Source: Pollenia angustigena
Lineage: Eukaryota; Arthropoda; Insecta; Diptera; Polleniidae
DNA length: 64,000 nucleotides
Direction: 5' to 3'
NCBI GenBank assembly: GCA_930367215.1
Contig: OV884058.1
Location: 106,663,802-106,727,801 of the forward strand
The translations under genes and the position numbers were made by a program. The notes beneath the pieces are model-generated. The model saw only the letters and a list, made by a program, of their open reading frames with translations, searched no databases and was not told the DNA's origin. Each line of letters starts with the position of its first letter. Position 1 is the first letter of the stretch. Shown here piece by piece: positions 12,935 to 25,311 of this stretch.

Positions 12935-13553
12935 ATATTAAGATAATTCTCTGAAAACTTTTTCTTTTTTTTTACAATTGACATCGTGCGTTTTGGCTTT
13001 TTATTTCATTTTTATTTGCCTACAACGGTTCATCTTTTTATGAACACCCTATTTTGTTTTTAAATGAATGAGTATTTATATTCCTTTAGCATCCAGTTGT
13101 GGTCGTTTTACACATATTTTTACTTAAATTTTGCACACATGCATTCTAAGAGAGACGTTTTCGTTCGTTTAGCCCTGTATGTTATTTTATTTGTATTCTC
13201 TTCATTTTACCCTACATGGGCTTTTTGGGGTTGAGATAAAGAATGTGACAGTTGAAAATTTTCTTGGTTTTGTATTTCGAGTTTCGGGAGGGGCATAAAA
13301 ATCATAAATGTGTATGTTGTTTCTGTTGCAGTCAATTAAATCAGGAAGCACTAGAACAGGTCACCTCCTGCACGTCGTATTTTAATAACCTTCTTCAAAG
13401 ATGAAAAAAGGTCTATATAATTTTGTCATTCCATTTGTAATATCAACAGTAGTGATGTTAGACCCTATAAAGTATACATATAAATTCTGGGTCCTTATGA
13501 ATAGCAAAGTTGAAATGGGTTTTCCGAAAATGATGCTCCGTTAAATGCTGTTA
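12935..13553. other. No gene seen
   Basis: AT-rich intergenic sequence without recognised elements. The stretch 14089-14739 is similar. Confidence 0.4.
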
Positions 13554-14088
13554 CAGTACTTTTCGTTTATAGGCACTAACGCTTATAGTCACATTAGCGA
13601 TATAGTCCACTTTATCCATTTATTTTGCCATTTTGGGATAGAAACACATTTGCCATATATGCCATCTATCAACAGTCATCCAAGGGAAAAGTACAGCAAA
13701 TTATGGGCGTTATAGTCACATTAGCAATATTTACTTAGTTCTTTTTAGTTTTCGAAAGCACAATCCATCCAAAGAAAGAAAGAATTTAATCGTTTAATTT
13801 TTGTCATCAACTCTATACTCGTAAAAAATAAGTTTTTGCCTTTTGTATCAGTTATGAAATATCTTGTTATTTTAACTATTTTTACAACTCTGTTGCAAAA
13901 CTATAAGCCTCATGTCGGTGTTATTTATATGAATTTTTTATTTTCTATATTCACATGACTTGATTATATTCTTATTCGGTTATATGCCTCATAGTGGTAT
14001 TTATGTGAATTAGCCTTATAGTCTCCTTAGCGATATAGTCCACGTTTTGTCTGCAACTAAAGGATGTGACTATAAGCGAAAAGTACTG
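13554..14088. mobile_element. 535-bp TIR element with CAGTACTTTTCG ends
   Basis: Ends CAGTACTTTTCGTTTATAGG and TATAAGCGAAAAGTACTG. The subterminal 'GCGATATAGTCCAC' occurs on both sides in direct orientation. No convincing target duplication. Confidence 0.65.
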
Positions 14089-14739
14089 GACTGAAATTCA
14101 GCCTGATCGGCTTACAAACGGATAAGATATGAGCAAAAACCGTTTTTTTGCATATCTGGCGAACGGCAAAATTTTCAAATTAGGTACAACCAGCTTGCGA
14201 TAAAATGTAGGCGGGTGTGGAGAAGTGGGCGCGACGCAAAATAGATTAATTCATATCTGAAGAACGGAAAGAGAAATGATGTGTAAATTTAATACAACTA
14301 GCTGGGCTTTCAATACACAAGCTTTCTAAAACATGGGCTTTTAAGATTTCTGTTTATCTTATTAGGCAAAGATTCCAAATTATGTACAAACATCTTGGTT
14401 ATGAAGGCACAAAATCCAAAAAAAGGTGGGCGGAATTGAAGATGTGGGTTAAAGTATATTTTTTTAAAAAGATTTTTATTTAACTTTCTGTTCTTATCGC
14501 ACCAAGGGCATAAAAGATTCGGCATAGCTGAATATAGCACTCTTATTTGTTTTTATTGTGGAATAAAATGTTGTCCTTCCTTTACCCAGCATTATATGGA
14601 TCTAACTTATCTGATTTCCCTGGTATTCTAAACCAGGTATACTGTGCTGAGAATTTAAGACATACAAATTTTCTAAAATTTTTTTTGGCATCAAGGAATT
14701 TAGATCAGTCTTGACCGGCAATACTCAAACTAAAAAGAC

Positions 14740-15464
14740 CAGGGACCGCAAATAACAGTTATATTGGAATTTTAAAACAAAAAAAGCACATAGAAGTAAA
14801 TGTCGAAAAACTTATTCAAGTATACCATATTGTTCCTTATGCACTTGTCAATGATAAAATATATTGATTTATATAATTTTGATTTTTATATAAAAATCAA
14901 AAAATAACAGTTATTTTTTTATTTTTATTTTTTTGAACAAAAATAACTGTTATTTTTTGATTTTTATTTTTTCGATCAAAAATAACAGTTATTTTTTGAT
15001 TTTTATTTTTTTGAGCAAAAATAACAGTTATTTTTTTATTTTTATTTTTTCGAGCAAAAATAAAAGTTATTCTCTAAATAAATGTACGTGATTTAATAAT
15101 TTAGTTGACTTGAAATTTTTATTTTAGTGTTTAATTATCATTGGAATTCCTTATGCACATTAAAATAATTATTAAAGTCATCTAAATTATTAAAACACGT
15201 AAATTTATTAAAAGAATAACTTTTATTTTTGCTGGAAAAAATAAAAATCAAAAAATAACTGTTAAATTTGTTCACAAAAATAAAAATCAAAAAATAACTG
15301 TTAGTTTTGATCGAAAAAATAAAAATCAAAAAATAACTGTTATTTTTGTTCAAAAAAATAAAAATCAAAAAATAACTGTTATTTTTGCTCAAAAAAATAA
15401 AAATCAAAAAATAACTGTTTTCATCTGACTTTTATGAAAAAAGGCATAACTGTTACGGTCCCTG
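14740..15464. mobile_element. hAT-type foldback element with minisatellite arms
   Basis: 725 bp with ends CAGGGACCG and CGGTCCCTG and an exact 8-bp duplication AAAAAGAC (14732-14739 and 15465-15472). The two arms are arrays of a ~52-bp unit containing AAATAACTGTTATTTTTG-like sequence, about four units left (14900-15065) and five right (15222-15420) in opposite orientation. The whole can fold into one long hairpin. 8-bp duplications and CAG ends fit hAT. The open frame across the right arm (15138-15407) only reflects the repeat. Confidence 0.88.
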
Positions 15465-15799
15465 AAAAAGACAAGTTAATATGATAAGGGAGTTTGTGGA
15501 CTTTTAGGATTAAGTATAACATCTTGGTATAGTATATAAGCATATACCAAAGTCAAGTATATAGTCAAGTCCCTATCCAGTAAAAACTTCGCCTGCATTC
15601 AAAAGTATGCGTTCATTTTGGGACATCCCTTTTAAAATTCATTGGTGCTTTGAGTAGAATTGTAAGTAGTGCTCTTGTGATTTTCTGATTACTCGACACA
15701 TTATTTTGTATCCGAAGTTTTTACTGGGTATTAAACGGAAACTATACTTGAGTCAACGAGAAGCGCAACTTATTGTCCACCACGAGCTCGCTGACAGAT

Positions 15800-15970
15800 G
15801 TCGATTCTCTCTTTTTAACACTTTTTGGTAAATTGGCGGACTTAAGTTTTGAAAATGCAATCGATTCGATTAGCTCCGTATAGACTATGTCCTTACCATA
15901 GCCCCACAAAAATAATCCAGTGGTGTTAAATCACACGATCTGGCTGGCCACTAAACAGCTGATGTTCGTG
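15800..15970 (-). pseudogene. DD41D mariner transposase fragment
   Basis: The minus strand gives WPARSCDLTPLDYFLWGYGK followed by DIVYTELIESIAF and a decaying tail, matching the third catalytic Asp region of the other copies. Nothing before it remains. Confidence 0.75.
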
Positions 15971-18344
15971 AAATGATGCGATCGGGAAATTTGATTTGCA
16001 ATAAATTTATCGTTTCCTTGGCTGCGTGTAACAGAGTTGTCAGATGTGGCGATTTCTCGCCAAAAATGGCGATTTTGAAGCCTGTTTGGTGGCCTAATTT
16101 TGATTTGACGACATGGCGAGTTTTTGTCGATTTTAGTATGAAATTTGAGCCATGCAAGCAAAATTCGTTGTTTCTTAACACAATGGATAGAATTAATTTG
16201 TTATATTTTTGTTTTTTCTTTACCCACTTACAACTACATTTAGAGTTGACAAAAAATCAACCAATTGTGGTCGGGATTGTAAGAAAAGATAAACTCACTG
16301 TTTATTGTTGTTGTTTTTGTTTAAGCTTTGATATTGTTGCAACTAAAACTGGGGCTTACAATTCTTATTCGCTTAACAGTTTTATTTGCTTAATATCTTT
16401 AGTTTTTCTAAAATATTTGGATGCAGTTTCCTGACGATCTGGCGTAAATAACCAGTGAAATTCGCATAAATGTTAGTGTTTTTATCAAGAATAAAAATTG
16501 GGAATTAAGCACGACAAAAAAATCTTGTAAATTAAAAATTTTATATTCCCACAAAAATTACTTTGATAATATTATAAATAATATACGATATATGGGTAAA
16601 TCCAAAGTGTTGAACGTGACAGTCGTACGCATCAAAAATGCAATAAAATTTTAAGCAACAAAAATTTTTACGTTCTCTTAACCCTTAAATAATAGCACTA
16701 AGAAAGCACTGTTATCTATGCTAAAGTTTATGGAGGGCGCGATTCTAGGTCAAAGATAATGGCAAAAGAAGTAGCGGTTCGAACGTGAAAAAACAGAAGT
16801 GTTTTTTTTTTGGCCATGTATAAAAAGGCGTTATTCAGCGAAACCTGGCACAATTTTTTAGTGAAACTTCTTTCAGAATTTTACGTAGCAATGTAACATT
16901 AAAATGTCTGGGTTTGATTCCAAAATCTTCTGTATTTCCTTTTTTTTAAGCCAAAATCTGGGTCAATACGTGACATTTCGAACGTGAAATTTTTGTCCGT
17001 AATAATTTAACTGAATAATGAACAAAGTAAAATAAAAATTTACCGTTAATCCGAATAGCATATTTCTCGTTGAACTCTTCCTTAGATTACAGACCGTGTA
17101 AGAGAATTTTTTTTTGAATAATTTTTATCAAATATCACATCTTTTAAGGAAGATAAATATTAAAGAAAAAATACAATAAAACGTTCTCACAAATAAGAAA
17201 TTACGTTTGCACAACTTTGCAGTCTTTGCAGTTGATCTAAGTGAACAAATTTATGAGTAAATTTATAAAATTTGTAAAATCTAAATATTTCTATATAACA
17301 ATATCGTAAAATATTCAGCTTTTAATAACTTTTAAATTTTCGGTCACGGTGGACCTTTTGACGGAAATGCCCATACGTATTTTACTGTCAAAAACTAAAA
17401 AATATAGGCTTTGGCGATTTTCGACATTGATCTTGGCGAAAAAGGTCAAAATCAATTTGACATCCCTGGTGTGGAATGTAAATTTAACAGAACCGCCATT
17501 TTCATAGTGGATTTTAATTATTTTAATGCGAATTTCGAGTAACAATTGTCAATGCATTTACTACGAATACGTTGAAAAGCTAAAAGTTAAAATCATCACG
17601 TTGTTGATGTTGCCACAATTAAAAAACAAAGTTCTTGTTGAAAACCCCTTTAGATAGATCCCTATTTAGATAGACACATTAACTATAAATTTTTTCAAAA
17701 ATGGGACTACGTTGGATATCCGCTAATTTTTTATAAAACTTGTCAAATTTAAAACAATAATATTGAAATTAAAAAGTTATAATTCGCATTACTATGAATT
17801 ACACATTTGTTTTCTAAATAACTTAAAAGCTAACTGCCCGACAAATTAAGTTATTTATGAATTGCGTTAGTGTTAGTAAACCATTTAATCACAACAAGTA
17901 TTTTAAAACTATATGCATATATTCATCGTATATGTTGTCATGCTCCTTCATATTCCAACGATAATTCATGGAGAAACGCTGATAGGGCTGATAACAAGTT
18001 TGTACACTCAGAAAAAAACATTGTTGAAGGTATCCGTATTTAAAGAGCAACATAGCATGGTTGGATTTGAACAAAGCTTATGTTTGTAGGTATCCATGTT
18101 ATGGTTAAATATAAATTTAACAATAATTGGCCCAAAAATCAACCATAATATAGTCATAATCAACATAATTTGTTAGAAATTAACCATATTTTGATCAACA
18201 TGTCGATCGGCTTACTAAAAGATGAGTCTAGATTTCTATGTATACTGATAGATATTTGAAATAGAAAATCCATCTGTTAACCAGAATTTCATACATTTTT
18301 TTTAATTCGCTGTCAAAGAACTCGTAAGAGTCAAAAAAAATTCA
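15971..18344. other. No gene seen; probable old repeats
   Basis: Open frames here (including 153 codons at 15973) lack any recognisable protein feature. 18005-18200 resembles the 28191-28617 element. 'TGGCGATTT' and 'TTGGCGAAAA' blocks near 16040 and 17410 are weakly inverted. Confidence 0.4.
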
Positions 18345-19871
18345 ACATCCCAGTGACTAATATTCCGAGTACTCAGAATTGTAAGTGGAATTGTAACACA
18401 GAGTATGCTTTCACTTACTTCATATTGTACAATGTAAATGAAACAATACTACAGGCAGAGTGGAAGTAAGCTAATCGTGGTATAGAATTGAGTGTAACAC
18501 ACTTTCTCTGAAATACGTATGCTATACTTTGTGTGTACGGGGTACTCGGAAGTGTATACAGTATTTATCGGATATAAGAAACTTAAAAAATGCAGGAAAA
18601 AAGTTTCTTATAAGCGTTTCTTTCTTATATACAACTATTTTATATAAGAAACTTATTTCTTATATAAGTAGCTATGGCCATAAGACTTTCATTTTTTGGT
18701 TTTCTGTCTCTCTTTTTTGTTACATAGGGTCAGCACCTGGCAATTTTTTTTTATAATAAACGTCAAACTTCATATAAAAACGCTGACAAAAATTTTAAAG
18801 TTTTTTCTATATGGACTTTGATGTTTGGTATGACAAAAAATTGTCAGGTGAAGACCTTATGTTAAAGTTTCTAACTTTCAAATAATTATTGTCTATGTCT
18901 TTTGAGTTTTTCACTATTTTAGATAACGTTGAAAGTCCAATATTATATATTTTGCAATTTCGCTTCTTTTTATACCGTTTTGTATTTCTTTTAAAATTTT
19001 AACTTTTGTTTTTATTGACAAAAAACACAAAGCTTCTCATGTGTACCAGCTCGCTCATCTGAAACTTAAGCTGGTGGTCCATAACACACGTTTTCGCCTC
19101 CACGCAGAGCATGCTTTTATAACCTTACTTGCGTTCTTCGTTTCAAGTTACATGCAACGCTTTTTATGTAGCAGCAGCACAAGTAAAAATAAAATTTAAT
19201 TTGTCAAAATCAGCTGATTTGTTCGAACGCTGCTTGTGACGCTTACAAAAGTAGAAAGTAAGCCTACTTTTCGCCTCAAGGCATCTACGCTTTTGTGCAT
19301 GTAACTTACTACGTATAACTACACAGATTCTACTTTTTTGACAGCTGCGTATGCTGCGAAAAAGCGAGTAACGCGTGGTGCGGACCTCCAGCTTAAAAGT
19401 AAAAAAAAAAATTTGTTCTTGTTGTAAAACTGTCAGAAAACAGAGTTGTCCATGCAAACTACATAAATTCTGTGTTGCCGTTGAAAGTTTCTTATATAAA
19501 TTATTTTTCTATACATTTTGTGATTTTGGTGTTTAAGAAAAATGTTCTTTTATCAGTTTTTTTCTTATAACCGTTTTTCTTATATGAAACCTTTTTTGTT
19601 AGAAAAATCGCAAAAAAGACATGGTGTTTTTGAAAATGTTTCTTATAAGCGTTTTGTTCTTATATGAGATGTTCTTATATCCGAATAATACTGTATACGT
19701 TTTTCGTTTACTTTCTCGTACACTTTGTGGGTTGATGGTAAGCAATGAAAAAGCGGCCATGTTCTATATAAAAGTAAACGAAAAACGTATATACACTTCC
19801 GAGTACCCCGTACACACAAAGTATAGCATACGTATTTCAGTACGTATAACACACGTGCGTCACTGGGATGT
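18345..19871. mobile_element. 1.5-kb foldback-like TIR element
   Basis: Ends ACATCCCAGTGAC (18345-18357) and GTCACTGGGATGT (19859-19871). Long subterminal arms with GTATGCTATACTTTGTGTGT then ACGGGGTACTCGGAAGTGTA (about 18518-18560) match inverted sequence at about 19786-19836. Repeated 'TTTCTTATATAAG' in the middle. Contains a nested MITE at 19070-19392. Confidence 0.78.
19070..19392. mobile_element. 323-bp TTAA-flanked MITE
   Basis: TTAA, GCTGGTGGTCC ... GGACCTCCAGC, TTAA (duplications 19066-19069 and 19393-19396). Inner ends also pair (ACACACGTTTTCGC with GCGAGTAACGCGTG). TTAA targets suggest piggyBac-type mobilisation. Confidence 0.75.
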
Positions 19872-19958
19872 ACCAAAAAAAAAAAAAAAAAAAAAAAATG
19901 CTATTCTAACTAAATAAAATATCTAAACAATCGCGTCAACGTTGGATCACGAACAGTA

Positions 19959-20399
19959 CCCAGTAAAAAATGTGCTCCAAAAGGAGCAGGTTTTGTATAT
20001 GAATTCATACCTCAAATCGCTTCAAACCTGCTGATAAGATGCCTGATTTTAGTATGGGGTGTTCACGGTTTGGAGGACTATATTCTGCTGACAATAAGCG
20101 CTTCTTTTAATATGCAAACAAAGCACTCCTAAAGTGCTTTTTTAAGGGCTACCTATATTAACATATTCATTAATGTTTTGCTTTTACTTGTTTAAATGCC
20201 TTTTTTCAATCATTTTCATAAACCATAATATATTTTTATTTTTTTCGCTTTAAAAGCGTTGTCAGCACTAAAACAGCAGCTTTTTAGTATATTTCATTCT
20301 TTATCATTTACTGCTGTATAAAAGCTCTCTTATTGAAACGCTCGATAATGCGCTTTTTCTCGTAAGTGCTTCAAAAAACCGAAATTTTTTTTACTGGGT
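19959..20399. mobile_element. CCCAGTAAAAAA element, copy 1
   Basis: Ends CCCAGTAAAAAATG and TTTTTTTTACTGGG, with TA on each side (19957-19958, 20400-20401). The inverted copy at 56508-56906 confirms the unit. Confidence 0.75.
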
Positions 20400-20673
20400 A
20401 GTGTTAAATTTCTTGCTAATAAAACTCACATAACAGAAATGAAAAATGGAGATAAAACCACGTTGTTTCGGTGTGCTACATACAAATTGTATGGGCACGG
20501 CATGAGTATTTTTTAAAGCTAGAAAAAGCTTTACGCTCTAGCATAGGCGTGACTGTTTCGTTATTCAGAGCTCCTGCTCTTTCATTTAGCCGCAGTTTTG
20601 AATATAAACATTAACTATCGTTCTTTAGTGTTCGATTCGGTAGATTTGTGGATAACGCTATAGTGTTTATATA

Positions 20674-21601
20674 TGGGTATATTTTTTAAGAGCTATAGGA
20701 AAGTTAAAAAAAACACATAAAATTCAGAAAAAGGCATGCAATCTTTATTTTAATCGATAGACCGGTCCATATCATTTAATGTTTGAAGATTATTTCATGC
20801 AAATGTTGACCGCGGCTGCGCCTCAAATGGTCCATCCGCTTAGTCCAATTTTGGCATACTTTTTCCAACATTTCGGCCGGTATCTCATGAATAAATGCTT
20901 CAATGTTGTCTTCCAATGCATCAATTGAAGCGGCCATGTGTGTATAGACATGAGCTTTGACATAGCCCCACAAAAAATAGTCTAAAGGCGATAAATCGCA
21001 CGATCTAGGCGGCCAATTGACTGGTCCCGAACGTGAAATAAAATGTTCACCGAACTCGCCTCTCAATAAGTCCATTGTTTAGCGTGCTGTGTGGCATGTG
21101 GCACCGTCTTGTTGAAACCACATGTCATGCAAGTCAAGCTCTAGCATTTTGGGCAAAAAAAATTTTGGATATCATCTCACGGTAGCGCTCACCATTCACA
21201 GTTACGTTACGATTCGCATCATCTTTGAAGAAGTATGGTCCAATGATACCACCAGCCCATAAACCGCACCAAACTGAGACTTTTTCTGGATTCATTGGTA
21301 GCTCTTGCAATGCTTCCGGCTGATCTTCACTCCAAAATCGACAATTCTGCTTATTAACGTACCTATTGAGCCAAAAATGAGCTTCGTCGCTGAACACAAG
21401 AAGCGCGCAATGAACTTTCTTAACAGAGCATGCATTTTGATAATAAAATTCAATAATTTGCAAGCGTTGTTCGTTTGTAAGACGATTCATGGTTAAATTA
21501 TAGACCAAACTGAAGATGTTTGACAGTGAAACAAAACATGAAACGTGCGTCAGCTGTTTAAACCAGTGTTGCAAAAAAGATAATAGCTAAAAAATCACCC
21601 A
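20674..21601 (-). pseudogene. DD41D mariner, deletion derivative with frameshift
   Basis: Ends are the similar inverted sequences GGGTATATTTTTTAAGAGCT (left) and, inverted, GGGTGATTTTTTAGCTAT (right). The transposase runs from 21574. It has MNRLTNEQRLQIIEFYYQNA and CALLVFSDEAHFWLNRYVNKQNC (the linker domain is deleted just before the first Asp), then WCGLWAGGIIGPYFFKDDAN. After a frameshift near 21134 it continues with WFQQDGATCHTA, a stop, TMDLLRGEFGEHF and RSCDLSPLDYFLWGYVKAH, to the end at 20776. The spacing of the last two Asp is 41. Confidence 0.88.
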
Positions 21602-21847
21602 ATAGTTAATAAAAAAATCTGTACTTATCCAACTCAACAAAAAGATGAGAACATTTAATTGCGTTCTGTTTTTTTAAACCACTAACTTCGTTCAGGACAT
21701 TAACGTTCGTTCGTTCGTTTCAGTCAAGCTTAGCGACCTTTTGGCTGGTTAAGAAAACCAAAAATTTGTTACAAAAAGAAAATAAATATACGAAAAAAAA
21801 TCAAAAAGCCAGCAAAAGAATGTACACAATAGACATACAAGCAATTC

Positions 21848-22183
21848 CCCTGCAAATAAAAGGACCATTCCAAGCACGCGTGTAAAGTGTAGCCCACAGG
21901 GGACCAGGACAAGTCCAAAACTAACCCAAACGTATGGAAAACCCCTGGTCTATTTAACATTACGATGTCCTAGGAGAGGACCATATAACCCACCTTTGGA
22001 CTACTAAGGAGTAGTTTTATACACAAGAGGATTAGTTTTGAAGTCGTTTAAAAAAGCACTTCGTTAAAAAACGAAGACATGTCGTCTCACTACAAATACT
22101 TTTTAACAATGTCATGGTCAATGCTTGCATTTAATCGGACCAGTCCACGGAGTAGTCCATTTTATCAAAATTTATTTGCAGGG
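21848..22183 (+). mobile_element. CCCTGCAAATAA element, copy 1
   Basis: 336 bp with ends CCCTGCAAATAAAAGGACC and ATTTATTTGCAGGG. Two-base flanks TC on both sides. The interior shares 'ACCATATAACCCACCTTTGG' and 'GAAGACATGTCGTCTCACTA' with the other copies. Confidence 0.8.
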
Positions 22184-22189
22184 TCGTGC

Positions 22190-23419
22190 TGTGGTCTTTA
22201 ATAAAATTTTTTGTTTGTTCATTTCTTTATCAATCGAAAAAAGAAACACCATAGAACATTAAAATATAATGTATGTTCTGTTTTATAACGAACAACAGAA
22301 CACTATACAGTTCTCGGTACTTTCTTCAAAATAGTTGCGAACGGTAATGTGGGTTGCTATCGTATACATGAAAATTAAAAAAATAAATATGGTTTCTGGG
22401 TGTGTCAGCCGAAATAAAGTTCTGTTTATTTTCGAGCACTGCTTAGCCATCGCTGAGACAGTGACATGCTTGGTGAGTGTTTAACATTTTTATTCGAATG
22501 CAGTGCAAGAAATTGTGGTTTTGTAGACGAGTTTTTCAATAAGCTGTAATAAAATGTTTCAGACAGATTTTAAAAATGATCAAATATTGTATAAAGTAAT
22601 TTTTGGAATACTTAATTTTTAATTAATAAAATTTTGTTTTCCGTGCTTAATTCCAAATTTTTAATCTTGTTAAATACACTGAAATTTATTGTTGGGGGAA
22701 ATTGACAACCAAGCAAGAAATGGTAACTGGGGACTTTATTATTATTATGATAAACTCTAAAATTCTTTAGGAGTTATGGGGGCTTTGATTTTATAACTTT
22801 AAATACTATTTACCATTAAGGAACCTTTCTTTGCTATAGGGCACAATAAAAACCCATTTAGCCATCAATTTTCAATTGCTTTTTACTATTTTATAATTTT
22901 ACTGGCTGGTTGCTTGCTTAAGTGTAAGACAGGATTGAATATGTTTTGTTAGTTCGTAGAGTGTGTGAATATAGCAAATTAAATTGTACTTAAAAAAAAA
23001 AAAATCATCAGAAGTTTGTTATTGTTTTAGTTGTTTTCCACTCTGTTCTTTTCACAAACAACATGTCTGCATTTGATTTTTATGTTCAACATCTCTCTGG
23101 CTGATATCGTGAGTGATGGTGGTGTTGAGGCAGGGTTAACAATTAATAAAGTGTTGAAAGTGTGTGTTAGATTTTATATAAAAGTTTATTTTGAATAATT
23201 TTAAAAAGTCTTAAGGGAATGGATAAAAAAATCAAGGTTTATAATTAAGAAATATTTAAAAATGCAGCAATGGAATCTGAATGAAAGCTTGTTCTTAGAG
23301 TTTGAGAAAAGTAGAATTAAAAAAAAGTGATTTAAGTAAAATTCTAAAATTCAATTTAAGGAACTCTAATAAAAACATTAATTGGTGTATAATTTAAAGG
23401 AGAGTTCGATTATTATACA
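22190..23419. other. No gene seen
   Basis: AT-rich, no supported features. 20402-20672 likewise. Confidence 0.4.
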
Positions 23420-24289
23420 TAATAGCCTTTTTGTACTGATCAACATCTAACATCTACCATCAATTTGCCACAATTTGCGAAAATTTTAACATCTTTCCAT
23501 GAGAAATACATTGGGCTAAAAACCAACATCTTTAAAAGATGTTTCTATCTCATTTTATTCCATTCAACATCTTTTGATTATTTTAGTGTCATCACATCAT
23601 TGAAAAAAAAAAAATTTTGAAAGCAGCGTTACCATTTGTCAAGTTTTCTTTTTTATTGCAATGTTTTTTTGTTAATTATTTTGAAAATTTTTAAACAAAT
23701 GGAACTTTTAATACATTTTTGTGTTTTATTTTTAAATTTTGGCACTTTCGTAGAAAAAAACATTTTTTATTTATTTTTTTTTTTTTCAAAAATGGTGACA
23801 TTTTTTTTTTATGGTAGATGTTAGACGTGACCAATGTAAACGGGGGTTTCTCATTTCCCTGCAAATAATAGGACCAGTCCAAACACGCGTGTAAATAGTA
23901 GTCCACAAGGGACCAGGACTAGTCCAAAACTAACCCAAACGTATGGAAAAAACCTGGTCTATTTAACATTACGATGTCCTAGGAGAGGACCATATAACCC
24001 ACATTTGGACCACTAAGGAGTAGTTTTAAAACTACTCCATGGTATACTCAGGAGGATTAGTTTTGAAGTCGTTTAAAAACGAAAGCATGTCGTTAAAAAA
24101 CGAAGACATGTCGTCTCACTACAAACACTTTTTAACAATGACACGGTCCATGCTTGCATTACATCGAACTAGTCCATGGATTAGTCCATTTTATCAAAAT
24201 GGATTAGGTGGTCCAATTTTATTTGCAGGGTTTCAACATCTTTGATGGTAGATGTTAAATGTTGATCAGTGTGTGTAAAAAGCCTATTA
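23420..24289. mobile_element. Outer TIR element carrying copy 2 of the CCCTGC family
   Basis: Ends TAATAGCCTTTTTGTACTGATC and the inverted TAATAGGCTTTTT...CTGATC, continuing 'AACATCTAACATCTACCATCAA' on both sides. Without the nested 374 bp (plus 2-bp duplication) it is about 494 bp. Confidence 0.75.
23857..24230 (+). mobile_element. CCCTGCAAATAA element, copy 2
   Basis: 374 bp with ends CCCTGCAAATAATAGGACC and GGTCCAATTTTATTTGCAGG(G). Two-base flanks TT. Inserted within the 23420-24289 element. Confidence 0.85.
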
Positions 24290-25144
24290 GGTGTACAACA
24301 CAGTGTTGCCAGTGGATTTTTCGAAAAAAAAACCTACACATGCTAAAAATAAATCCGATTTTTCCTTTACGTTGGAAAAATTTCCCCTACAAAAATCCCT
24401 ACGCATTATTGTCATTAAAATAGAAGAAAAAACATTAGTTATAAAAAAAATTTTATTCGAATATGTATGTACAAACTTTGAAAACAATAAGTACAAAACT
24501 AAAAAAAAAATAATACATTTGTATGTATTTTTTATTAAACTAAATCTTTCAACAATAAATGATATCTTAGGAAAAACATATTCATACACATTAGCGTCGC
24601 CAACTTTTTGAACCACAAACAACTCTGGCAATATGCTTTTAACCCTATCGTCCCAATGTTCGATTTTTCGAACAGTAAATTTTACGCGTTTTTGGAATTT
24701 TTTTACTCTTTTTAGGTAAGACAAAGAACTATTTTTTTTTAACAATTATATATTGTAAGTGGTTTACTACAAATATAAAAATAAAAGTTCTTACCCACTT
24801 CACTCCTCCCTTGTATAACAAGGGTGGAGAAAAAACCTTAATTTTAGAATAATTTTAAAAACTAAAAACTTTGTATAAAATATAAAAAAAATAAAAAAGA
24901 AAAATGCAGTTCCATTGAAAAACGATTAAACTTTTAACAACAGCAAAAACATTTTCGTGTTTTTCAATTGTGTTTTGTTGTTTGACTTTAAAAAGCAGTG
25001 TTCGATTTTTCGAACACTGGGCACTATTTAGCACTTTTGTTTTTCTCTGCAAGGCTAACTAAATCATCGCATATTATCATTTTTCACGCATTTGAATAAA
25101 CGGAAATAAATTTATTCGGTTTTTGCTGAGCATTAAAAAGCTTA

Positions 25145-25310
25145 TGAACAAGCAGCGTTCTGTGAGAAATGTTTTTCGTGCGATTTGAGGAACTTACGGT
25201 GCGCATAATCAGCCTACTACAGCTGTAGCTGAGAGTGTGATCATTGGTCCAAATTTTTTTAAAATTGAGGAAAATCACAATGTTACCGTCAATGGTAACC
25301 TCGCACCATA
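25145..25310 (+). pseudogene. DD41D mariner transposase fragment, N-terminal half
   Basis: The + strand gives KQRSVRNVFRAI, a stop, GTYGAHNQPTT, then directly IIGPNFFKIEENHNVTVNGN. The middle is deleted. A matching C-terminal piece lies at 27290-27550 on the same strand, so both may belong to one copy later split by other insertions. Confidence 0.7.
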
Positions 25311-25311
25311 T

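Noticed and set aside
15138..15407. Repetitive 89-codon frame (SYFLIFIF repeats)
   Set aside because: It is the translation of the minisatellite arm of the hAT-type foldback, without signs of a gene.
15973..16434. 153-codon frame on the plus strand
   Set aside because: It begins within a mariner remnant and has no coherent domain or promoter.
16020..17490. Possible TIR element with TGGCGATTT blocks
   Set aside because: Inverted similarity is short and interrupted, with no duplication at either border.
24287..24745. 152-codon frame on the minus strand
   Set aside because: It runs across the left end of the TTAA-flanked element; no domain, AT-rich composition.
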